Shown here: positions 1-5,032 of the stretch, piece after piece
Position numbering within the stretch: position 1 is the first letter of the stretch
Layout of the letters: each line of letters starts with the position of its first letter
Assembly: GCA_943354655.1 (NCBI GenBank)
Contig: CALRCT010000028.1
Span: 1 to 5,769 of the forward strand
From: an uncultured Candidatus Saccharimonas sp.
Lineage (GTDB): Bacteria; Patescibacteriota; Saccharimonadia; Saccharimonadales; SZUA-47
Reading direction: 5' to 3'
Length of the DNA stretch: 5,769 nt
Notes under the pieces: model-generated
What the model was told of the DNA's origin: nothing
Databases searched by the model: none
The model's input: only the letters and a program-made list of their open reading frames with translations
Translations under genes and position numbers: made by a program

Positions 1-443
1 ACCGCCTTGTTTTGGCCGAAGAAGGTTTAGTCGCTGTTATTTTGACCGTCGACAAAAAGACTGGTCAACTACTAACAAGCCCAGACATTATTAGTCGTGG
101 ATTTATTTATATGCGTGACAACGAAGAACTTATGAACTTGTTCCGAACAGAACTTCGTCGTGCCGTAGGTCAACGTTTTAAGCGAATCGACCTAGACAGA
201 TTTAAAGCAGAATTAAAAGATCACATCACGCACTTTTTGTACGAACAAACTCAGCGTACGCCGATTGTTATACCTGTGATTAATGTTATTGGTGGTAAGA
301 ACGAAAAGCAAAACAACGACAACCATCCAGCAAGGGGCAGTGAACAACAGCCTAAAACTCCCGAACAGCAAGCTCAAGACCAACAAGATCGCTTTGCTCA
401 AATGCGTGCAAGCTTGCTTGGACAAGACGCTCGTACAGACTAA
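1..443 (+). CDS. rnj: Ribonuclease J, C-terminal part (5' end outside window)
   Basis: This is the 3' end of a ribonuclease J gene; the first complete codon is at position 3 and 146 residues are visible. RNase J is a metallo-beta-lactamase/beta-CASP ribonuclease with 5'-3' exonuclease and endonuclease activity in mRNA decay and rRNA maturation. The catalytic metal-binding core lies upstream of the window. What is visible is the post-beta-CASP region: a strand-rich stretch (AEEGLVAVILTVDKKTG), the family-typical segment PDIISRGFIYMRDNEEL, and the small C-terminal domain ending in FLYEQTQRTPIVIPVINVI. After that comes a tail of roughly 45 residues rich in Gln, Asn and Asp that looks disordered. 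The internal TTG at 12 is not a real start, because the conserved reading frame continues to the window edge. RNase J next to ftsK is a recurring neighbourhood in several bacterial groups. No convincing intrinsic terminator follows the TAA stop. Confidence 0.92.
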   Translation, partial: RLVLAEEGLVAVILTVDKKTGQLLTSPDIISRGFIYMRDNEELMNLFRTELRRAVGQRFKRIDLDRFKAELKDHITHFLYEQTQRTPIVIPVINVIGGKNEKQNNDNHPARGSEQQPKTPEQQAQDQQDRFAQMRASLLGQDARTD

Positions 444-456
444 GTCTAATTAGTAG

Positions 457-485
457 TTGTAAAATTTACATATTTGTGGTATAGT
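457..485 (+). promoter_or_regulatory. Sigma70-type promoter upstream of ftsK
   Basis: The -35 element is TTGTAA (457-462) and the -10 is TATAGT (480-485), separated by 17 nt. A TG dinucleotide at 477-478 gives an extended -10. The predicted start near 492 would leave a leader of about 36 nt with no recognisable Shine-Dalgarno. The first nine bases, TTGTAAAAT, are identical to the start of the rpsF promoter at 2819, with the same distance to the -10. Confidence 0.6.
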
Positions 486-514
486 GTTCCTAGGTAACTT
501 AAACATAAACACGG

Positions 515-520
515 TATAAT
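515..520 (+). promoter_or_regulatory. -10 box positioned for a leaderless ftsK mRNA
   Basis: A perfect TATAAT lies so that its last base is 8 nt before the A of the ftsK ATG (528). With conventional -10 to +1 spacing, transcription would begin at about 527-528, giving a leaderless or near-leaderless message. No ribosome-binding site is present in the preceding 30 nt. There is no good -35 hexamer at 16-18 nt upstream, so the element may be weak or may be a chance match in AT-rich DNA. Confidence 0.4.
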
Positions 521-527
521 AACTTCT

Positions 528-2762
528 ATGGCTAAAAAGAAAAAACGAAGTAGCAAAAAACAAGTAAGAGTAGAGCGCGAACCTAACATGTTTTTACGTG
601 GGGTTTGGGCGGTAATGTTATTTGTAGTAGCATTGTTTTTACTTATAGGTAGCTTTGGGCAGGGCGGACCTTTGCCTAAGGGAATGTTTAGCGGAGTTTA
701 TTCAGTTTTTGGCTGGGCGGCATATTTTGCACCTGTATCTTTAGTTTTTTGGGGTGTATACAAGTTTAAAACCGAAGAACATAAAATTCCATTTTTAAAG
801 ATATTAAGCATGCTTATGTTGTTAGTAACAGGATCGTCTTTACTGCACGCTACTTTTGCTACACAAACTATAAATGCATCTACCGCAACTACAGTTTGGA
901 CTGGCGGCCACGGTGGATCAGTAGGTAAAATATTTGGCGGATTAGGGCTAGCGATATTTAGTAAATATTTAGCGGCTATAATTCTTTTAATAGCCACAAT
1001 ATTAGTATTTTGCTGGACGTTTGGTGTGCCGATGGCTGCTATTTTGTATGTTCTAAAAGCACCGTTTAAGAATTTAAAAAATACAGACAAAGATACCGAC
1101 CTGACCGACCTTAAAGAACAAGCCGCCGAAAAAGGCTTTAAATTAACCGAAGGTGTTCCATTTGAACAAAGTACGAGCAGAAGTAGTTTAAAAAACAGCG
1201 TACCAAAAGTATTGCCAAAAGAAGAAGATCATCAGGCGTTGACTGCTGCAAATGATGCAGATTGGCAAATTCCACCAATTGCGCTTTTAAATCAAAAGCA
1301 AGACAAAGCAAATGCAGGTGACGTTAACGGCAATGCAGATATTATTCGCGAAACATTCGAAAACTTTAATTATGAAGTAGAAATGGAAGGGGCTAACGTT
1401 GGTCCACGTGTTACGCAGTACACAATTAAGGCACCTGCCGGAGTTAAACTTAGTAAAATTGCAGCATTAGACGACAACTTGGCTTATAGTCTTGCGGCTC
1501 AAAGTATACGTATAGAAGCACCAATTCCTGGGCAAAAAGCAGTTGGTATCGAAGTACCAAACATAACCCCTGCAACCGTTCGTATTGCAAGTGTATTAGA
1601 AAGTGAGCAATGGAAGACAGTAGGTGGCAGCGGCAAACTTGGATTTGTTGTGGGACGAGATATTGCTGGTACGCCAGTAGTCGCCAACCTAGAAAAAATG
1701 CCCCATGTGCTAATAGCTGGTCAAACAAACTCAGGTAAGTCTGTAATGGTAAACACATTACTAACTAGTCTTTTGTACCGCAATAGTCCAAGCGATATGA
1801 AGCTTATTTTGGTAGACCCAAAGCACGTAGAACTAAATATTTATAATGACATTCCACACTTATTGACCCCTGTTATTACAGAACCCGAAAAGTGTATTAG
1901 CGCACTAAAATGGGCAGTGTCAGAAATGGAAAGACGATACCGCGCATTGGCAGCAGATAAAAAGCGAAATATTGAAGAATATAATACGTCTAATGCCGAA
2001 CGAATGCCGTATATCATAATCGTCATAGACGAACTTGCCGATCTTATGATGATGGCAGCACGTGACGTAGAATCATTGATTGTAAGAATAGCTCAAAAAG
2101 CACGTGCCGTTGGCATACATTTGGTTTTAGCTACACAGCGTCCAAGTGTTGATGTTATTACAGGTTTAATCAAGGCAAACATACCTGCACGTATTGCATT
2201 TACGGTTGCTAGTCAGATCGACAGCCGTACAATTATTGACGGCGCCGGAGCCGAAAAACTTTTGGGAATGGGCGATATGTTATTTAGTACAGCCGACATG
2301 CCAAAACCAAAGCGTGTCCAGGGTGCGCTTATTACCCTAGAAGAAACACAAAAAGTTACAGACTTTTTACGCATGCAACGACCTCCGCAGTACGATGATG
2401 AAGTTGTTAGTCAACCTGTTCAACTTAATGGCAAGGGTGGCGTAGTGGCCGACTATAGCGCCAAAGACAGCGCCGATGACGATATGTGGGAAGACGCAGT
2501 AAAAACTGTTATCGACAATAAAAAGGCAAGCACAAGCCTACTACAACGTCGCCTACGCATTGGGTACGGACGTGCCAGCCGTTTGATTGATCAAATGGAA
2601 GAACAGGGCATAGTTGGTAGCGCAAGCGGTGCTAAGCCTCGTGACGTGTTAGTTAGAAGCATGGATGAAGTGTTTGGTACAGATGCACCAGATGAAGAAG
2701 ATTCTATTGATGATCAAGACCAAGATTCTGGTCCTCATCCTTTTGACGACGTACTACGCTAA
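528..2762 (+). CDS. ftsK: FtsK/SpoIIIE family DNA translocase
   Basis: This is a 744-residue, membrane-anchored hexameric ATPase that pumps double-stranded DNA and clears the terminus region at the division septum. A lysine-rich N-terminus (KKKKR) is followed by about four hydrophobic segments, near residues 24-43, 56-79, 89-111 and 141-176. A polar linker of about 85 residues follows, much shorter than in E. coli FtsK. The motor spans roughly residues 268-620. It has a Walker A motif GQTNSGKS (398-405), LVDPKHVEL (428-436), a Walker B motif IIIVIDELADLMM (496-508) and ATQRPSVDVITGLIKANIPAR (535-555 region). The winged-helix gamma domain, which in the family reads polar DNA motifs, lies at about 652-710 with YGRASRLIDQMEEQGIVG. 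A short acidic tail of about 34 residues ends the protein. Odd points are Asn at 401 where Gly is usual in the Walker A loop, and the lack of a Shine-Dalgarno before the ATG. ATG 528 is the only sensible start. Confidence 0.97.
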   Translation: MAKKKKRSSKKQVRVEREPNMFLRGVWAVMLFVVALFLLIGSFGQGGPLPKGMFSGVYSVFGWAAYFAPVSLVFWGVYKFKTEEHKIPFLKILSMLMLLVTGSSLLHATFATQTINASTATTVWTGGHGGSVGKIFGGLGLAIFSKYLAAIILLIATILVFCWTFGVPMAAILYVLKAPFKNLKNTDKDTDLTDLKEQAAEKGFKLTEGVPFEQSTSRSSLKNSVPKVLPKEEDHQALTAANDADWQIPPIALLNQKQDKANAGDVNGNADIIRETFENFNYEVEMEGANVGPRVTQYTIKAPAGVKLSKIAALDDNLAYSLAAQSIRIEAPIPGQKAVGIEVPNITPATVRIASVLESEQWKTVGGSGKLGFVVGRDIAGTPVVANLEKMPHVLIAGQTNSGKSVMVNTLLTSLLYRNSPSDMKLILVDPKHVELNIYNDIPHLLTPVITEPEKCISALKWAVSEMERRYRALAADKKRNIEEYNTSNAERMPYIIIVIDELADLMMMAARDVESLIVRIAQKARAVGIHLVLATQRPSVDVITGLIKANIPARIAFTVASQIDSRTIIDGAGAEKLLGMGDMLFSTADMPKPKRVQGALITLEETQKVTDFLRMQRPPQYDDEVVSQPVQLNGKGGVVADYSAKDSADDDMWEDAVKTVIDNKKASTSLLQRRLRIGYGRASRLIDQMEEQGIVGSASGAKPRDVLVRSMDEVFGTDAPDEEDSIDDQDQDSGPHPFDDVLR

Positions 2763-2818
2763 GTTTAAATAAGCAATTTAGAAGAATTTTGATTACTGTA
2801 TTTGGTTAGCCAAAACTC

Positions 2819-2847
2819 TTGTAAAATACTCTTAAAACAGATATAAT
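2819..2847 (+). promoter_or_regulatory. Strong sigma70-type promoter of the rpsF-ssb-rpsR cluster
   Basis: TTGTAA (2819-2824) and a perfect TATAAT (2842-2847) are separated by exactly 17 nt. Transcription should start near 2853-2855, leaving an untranslated leader of about 145 nt before rpsF. It shares the nine-base -35 block TTGTAAAAT with the ftsK promoter. No comparably clear promoter is visible further downstream in the cluster, so this is probably the main one. A weak 5-bp hairpin just upstream (2801-2814, TTTGG/CCAAA) lacks a following T-run and is not a convincing ftsK terminator. Confidence 0.75.
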
Positions 2848-2856
2848 ATAAATATT

Positions 2857-2916
2857 AAAAACTAACTTCAGCTTACGACTCTTAGGTACGTAAGTTAGAA
2901 ACCAAAGGAAGTTTTT
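2857..2916 (+). promoter_or_regulatory. 5' part of rpsF leader with competing hairpins
   Basis: Several mutually exclusive pairings are visible: CTAACTT (2862-2868) with AAGTTAG (2892-2898); CTTACG (2872-2877) with CGTAAG (2889-2894); AAAAACT (2857-2863) with AGTTTTT (2910-2916); and AACTTC (2864-2869) with GAAGTT (2908-2913). CTAA/TTAG plus CTTACG/CGTAAG can also stack into one 10-bp stem with a 6-nt bulge on the 5' side. This could be a conformational switch, or simply chance in AT-rich sequence. It matches no riboswitch consensus that I know. Confidence 0.3.
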
Positions 2917-2930
2917 GAGTTATTGGACAG

Positions 2931-2958
2931 TAAGAGCAGGCAATAGCCGTACCTCTTA
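2931..2958 (+). promoter_or_regulatory. Candidate S6:S18-binding autoregulatory hairpin in rpsF leader
   Basis: The outer stem TAAGAG (2931-2936) pairs with CTCTTA (2953-2958). An internal loop of CA (2937-2938) faces GTAC (2949-2952). The inner stem GGC (2939-2941) pairs with GCC (2946-2948) around an AATA loop. The 3' strand carries the trinucleotide CCG (2947-2949). A CCG in a bulged hairpin ahead of rpsF is the hallmark of the known S6:S18-responsive leader, which imitates the 16S rRNA site and represses rpsF translation. Position and the CCG fit; exact agreement with the consensus was not tested. The rpsF Shine-Dalgarno AAAGGA (2990-2995) could also pair with TCCT (2975-2978), giving a way to block initiation. 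Confidence 0.5.
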
Positions 2959-2999
2959 ACACCTATCTCCCAAATCCTAGCTTTGAAAGAAAGGACACT

Positions 3000-3428
3000 A
3001 TGGAACAGTACGAATTAGCAGTACTTTACCACCCTGATCTAGAAATTGATCTAGAAAAGGCAACAGCAAAAGTCGAAAAACAGATTTCGGCATCAGAAGG
3101 CAAGATTGTTAAAGTTGACAATTGGGGCAACCGAAAAATGGCCTATAAAATCGCTAAGCAAGAACATGCAGTGTATGTAATTTACACGCTTGAACTTCCT
3201 ACAAGTGGTGTTAAAAAGCTAAACGACAGTCTTAATATCACTGACGAAGTTATTCGTTTTTTGATTACTCGTCCTGATCTTAAAAAGATCGAAAAAGCCG
3301 AAACTCTTCGCGTAGAAAAAGCTGCTAAACAAGCTGCACGTGGCGAACACGCAAACGACGACGATGAAAAGACTGACGAAGACGAAGACGAACGTCCAAG
3401 ACGACGCAGCAACCGCGACGATAAATAA
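3000..3428 (+). CDS. rpsF: 30S ribosomal protein S6
   Basis: S6 binds S18 and the central domain of 16S rRNA in the platform of the small subunit. The N-terminus MEQYELAVLYHPDL, the motif NWGNRKMAYKI (41-51) and ITDEVIRFLITR (80-91) are characteristic of the S6 ferredoxin-like fold, which ends near residue 95. The protein has 142 residues, longer than the usual 95-105 or so. The extra tail is a charged region of about 45 residues: first helical and Lys/Ala-rich, then an acidic run (DDDEKTDEDEDE), then a basic patch (RPRRRSNR). AAAGGA at 2990-2995 serves as ribosome-binding site, closely spaced to the ATG. It is first in the S6-SSB-S18 cluster and follows a long structured leader that probably mediates feedback control. 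Confidence 0.96.
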   Translation: MEQYELAVLYHPDLEIDLEKATAKVEKQISASEGKIVKVDNWGNRKMAYKIAKQEHAVYVIYTLELPTSGVKKLNDSLNITDEVIRFLITRPDLKKIEKAETLRVEKAAKQAARGEHANDDDEKTDEDEDERPRRRSNRDDK

Positions 3429-3478
3429 TAGTCCTTGACTAGCATAGGCAAACAGGCGTACTTTGATAATACAATTAA

Positions 3479-3509
3479 CATCCAAGACATAGTTCTTGTA
3501 AGGAGGATG
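3479..3509 (+). promoter_or_regulatory. Hairpin that bulges out the ssb ribosome-binding site
   Basis: CATC (3479-3482) pairs with GATG (3506-3509), and CAAGA (3483-3487) with TCTTG (3494-3498), around a CATAGT loop. The two helices are contiguous on the 5' strand. On the 3' strand they are separated by a 7-nt bulge TAAGGAG (3499-3505), so most of the strong Shine-Dalgarno AAGGAGG (3500-3506) lies in the bulge, 8 nt before the ssb ATG. It may modulate ssb translation; this is inference from pairing only. Confidence 0.4.
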
Positions 3510-3514
3510 CCACT

Positions 3515-3997
3515 ATGGCACGAAGTTTTAACCAAGTAATCTTAATGGGAAACCTAACAAGGGATCCAGAGCTACGTGCAACACCAAATGGTCAGAGTAT
3601 TTGTAGTTTTAGCCTTGCGCTAAACAGAAGCTACAAAGGCACTGACGGTAATTGGCAAGAAGTTACAGATTATGTAGACGTAGTTGCGTGGGGTCCATTG
3701 GGCGAGCGCGTAAGCCAGTACCTAAGCAAGGGTCGACCCTGCCTAGTTAACGGTCGTTTACAAAGTAGTAGCTGGGAAAAAGACGGCGTAAAGCGAACTA
3801 AAGTAGAAGTTAACGCCAGCGATGTAACCTTTTTGGGTGGCGCGCAGGGTGGTGATCGTTCAGAAGCCGGACATGAAGATGGCGGCCAAGAGCATAAAGC
3901 ACCTGCTGCAAGCGCACCAAAGCCAGCTAAAAAAGCTGCGCCAGTTATCGAAGATATTGGCGATGAGCCGATCAATTTAGACGACATCCCATTCTAA
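3515..3997 (+). CDS. ssb: Single-stranded DNA-binding protein
   Basis: SSB coats single-stranded DNA during replication, recombination and repair and recruits partner proteins through its C-terminal tip. It has 160 residues. The OB fold occupies about residues 4-108, with NQVILMGNLTRDPELRATPNG at the N-terminus, YVDVVAWG (53-60) and SSSWEKDG (84-91) carrying the aromatic residues that stack on DNA bases. A linker rich in Gly, Ala, Pro and Lys (109-150) leads to the acidic tip NLDDIPF, the near-universal partner-binding tail, so the protein is complete. The Shine-Dalgarno AAGGAGG is the strongest in the window. The gene lies between the S6 and S18 genes, as in most bacteria, and the last codons overlap the base of the long inverted repeat downstream. 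Confidence 0.97.
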   Translation: MARSFNQVILMGNLTRDPELRATPNGQSICSFSLALNRSYKGTDGNWQEVTDYVDVVAWGPLGERVSQYLSKGRPCLVNGRLQSSSWEKDGVKRTKVEVNASDVTFLGGAQGGDRSEAGHEDGGQEHKAPAASAPKPAKKAAPVIEDIGDEPINLDDIPF

Positions 3998-4121
3998 AGA
4001 ATTTGTGAGTGCACGCTCTGGGCGAAAGCTCGATTGTCAATAAATCTCACCGTACGTGCGTACGGCTCAACTGATTGAAATCGGCTTTCATCCCAGATTG
4101 CACTACTCAAAATCCTTTAGA
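3993..4121 (+). ncRNA. Long rod-like imperfect hairpin between ssb and rpsR, family unknown
   Basis: The transcript here can fold into a single interrupted rod. Pairings from the base upward are: TCTAAAG (3993-3999) with 4115-4121; ATTT (4001-4004) with AAAT (4110-4113); AGTGCA (4008-4013) with TGCACT (4099-4104); TCTGGG (4017-4022) with CCCAGA (4092-4097); GAAAGC (4024-4029) with GCTTTC (4084-4089); CGATT (4031-4035) with AATCG (4079-4083); and TCAAT (4037-4041) with ATTGA (4074-4078). An 8-by-8-nt internal loop follows, then a perfect 6-bp apical stem CCGTAC/GTACGG (4050-4065) with loop GTGC. About 47 pairs form in all, mostly separated by one- to three-nucleotide bulges. The base includes the ssb stop codon. 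There is no T-run, so it is not a standard terminator. It lacks the GGAA-tetraloop signature of SRP RNA. It could be an RNase III processing site, a cis-regulator of rpsR, an independent small RNA or a palindromic repeat element. Confidence 0.6.
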
Positions 4122-4178
4122 CTAGACAATTTTTAATGAACACAAGAGTAATTTAATAACAGAACCAGGAGAAGCCAA

Positions 4179-4382
4179 ATGGCAAAGATATTTAAACATA
4201 GAACAGATGTAGCATTTTTTGACTACAAAGACTTTAAAACTTTATTGCGTTACGTAAACCAATACGGACAAATCGAAAGCCGCAAAAAAACCGGTCTTAC
4301 AGAAATGCAACAACGACAGTTGGCTCGTGCGATTAAACGAGCTCGACACATTGCATTACTTCCTTTTGTTTCTAGCAACTAG
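4179..4382 (+). CDS. rpsR: 30S ribosomal protein S18
   Basis: S18 heterodimerises with S6 in the small-subunit platform. It has 67 residues, slightly shorter than the usual 75-80. Conserved features are FDYKD (14-18), YGQIESRKKTGLT (29-41) and the C-terminal core QRQLARAIKRARHIALLPF (45-63). There are no cysteines, so this is a zinc-free form. AGGAGA (4167-4172) lies 6 nt before the ATG. It is separated from ssb by 181 nt holding the rod-like hairpin, unusually long for this cluster, and is followed by efp after 73 nt without a clear terminator. Confidence 0.96.
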   Translation: MAKIFKHRTDVAFFDYKDFKTLLRYVNQYGQIESRKKTGLTEMQQRQLARAIKRARHIALLPFVSSN

Positions 4383-4455
4383 TTCTTTTTAAAGATTTAG
4401 GCTAAGTAATTAGTTTAAAAAAACGATTCAGAATATAGCTAAACAGGAGAATTTA

Positions 4456-5022
4456 ATGGCAGGATACAGCATTACAGAACTAAAAAAAGGTATCGTATTC
4501 CAAATGGAAGGCGTTCCTTATATAGTTGTAGATTACAATCAAAAAGTTGTAGGTCGTGGCGGTAGTATAGTTAATCTTCGTATAAAAAGCTTATTAGACG
4601 GCAAAGTTTTAGCTCAGACTTTTAAAGGTAACGAACAACTAGAACCAGCAGACGTTTCTAAACAAAATGTTCAATATTTGTATAACACGGGTGACGTATT
4701 TTACTTTATGAACGAAGAAACTTTTGAACAGTTCGAAATTAGTGCCGACATGGTTGGCGATGGCTCGGGATATCTTAAAGAAGGTGACAAAGTTATTTTG
4801 CAGAGTTTTGACGATAAGCCAATTAACGTAGAATTACCTAAAAACGTCTACCTAGAAGTTACGTACACAGAAGACGTAACGCGCGGTGATACTAGTGGTA
4901 ACGTTACTAAACCAGCTACCCTAGAAACAGGAGTAGAAGTACGCGTACCTGCTTTTATTAAGACAGGTGATATTATTAGTGTCGATACAACGACGGGTGC
5001 ATACAGAGAACGCAAGAAGTAA
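4456..5022 (+). CDS. efp: Translation elongation factor P, with Arg at the usual modified-Lys position
   Basis: EF-P binds between the P and E sites and relieves ribosome stalling at polyproline stretches. The 188 residues match the normal length and three-domain layout: an N-terminal SH3-like domain (about 4-63), an OB domain (about 67-128) and a second OB domain (about 130-186). The C-terminal signature includes KPATLETGVEVRVPAFIKTGD (152-172 region). YLYNTGDVFYFMNEETFEQ (74-92) matches domain II of known EF-Ps. The domain I tip reads KVVGRGGS (30-37). The E. coli protein has KPGKGQA there, with Lys34 beta-lysylated; here Arg34 occupies that position and the proline is lost. AGGAGA (4445-4450) is the ribosome-binding site. 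EF-P of EarP-type bacteria also has Arg, which is rhamnosylated, but no earP is in view. Confidence 0.96.
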   Translation: MAGYSITELKKGIVFQMEGVPYIVVDYNQKVVGRGGSIVNLRIKSLLDGKVLAQTFKGNEQLEPADVSKQNVQYLYNTGDVFYFMNEETFEQFEISADMVGDGSGYLKEGDKVILQSFDDKPINVELPKNVYLEVTYTEDVTRGDTSGNVTKPATLETGVEVRVPAFIKTGDIISVDTTTGAYRERKK

Positions 5023-5032
5023 AAAATAAAAT

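Noticed and set aside
698..1090. Minus-strand open frame of 130 codons within ftsK, and similar ones inside rpsF, ssb and efp
   Set aside because: They are antisense shadows of clearly conserved + strand genes, with no ribosome-binding site or recognisable protein features.
2801..2815. TTTGG-TTAG-CCAAA hairpin as the ftsK terminator
   Set aside because: Five pairs and no T-run downstream; it also sits directly upstream of the rpsF promoter.
3435..3470. Possible internal promoter before ssb: TTGACT (3435-3440) with GATAAT (3465-3470)
   Set aside because: The spacer is 24 nt, far too long; the alternative -10 TACTTT at 18 nt matches the consensus at only three positions.
4008..4104. Rod-like hairpin as SRP (4.5S) RNA or 6S RNA
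   Set aside because: The apical loop is GTGC without the GGAA tetraloop and AGCAG-type internal loop of SRP RNA. The internal loop lies near the tip rather than at mid-length as in 6S, and the rod is too short for 6S. A covariance-model search could overturn this.
4136..4156. Six-codon micro-ORF (MNTRVI) just before rpsR, a possible leader peptide
   Set aside because: No ribosome-binding site and too short to distinguish from chance.
4123..4157. TAGACA (4123-4128) with TAATTT or TTTAAT as a promoter for rpsR
   Set aside because: Spacers of 20 and 23 nt and poor -10 matches make it unconvincing.
4402..4425. CTAA/TTAG hairpin followed by an A-run between rpsR and efp as a terminator
   Set aside because: Only four AT-rich pairs and an A-run rather than a T-run on the + strand.
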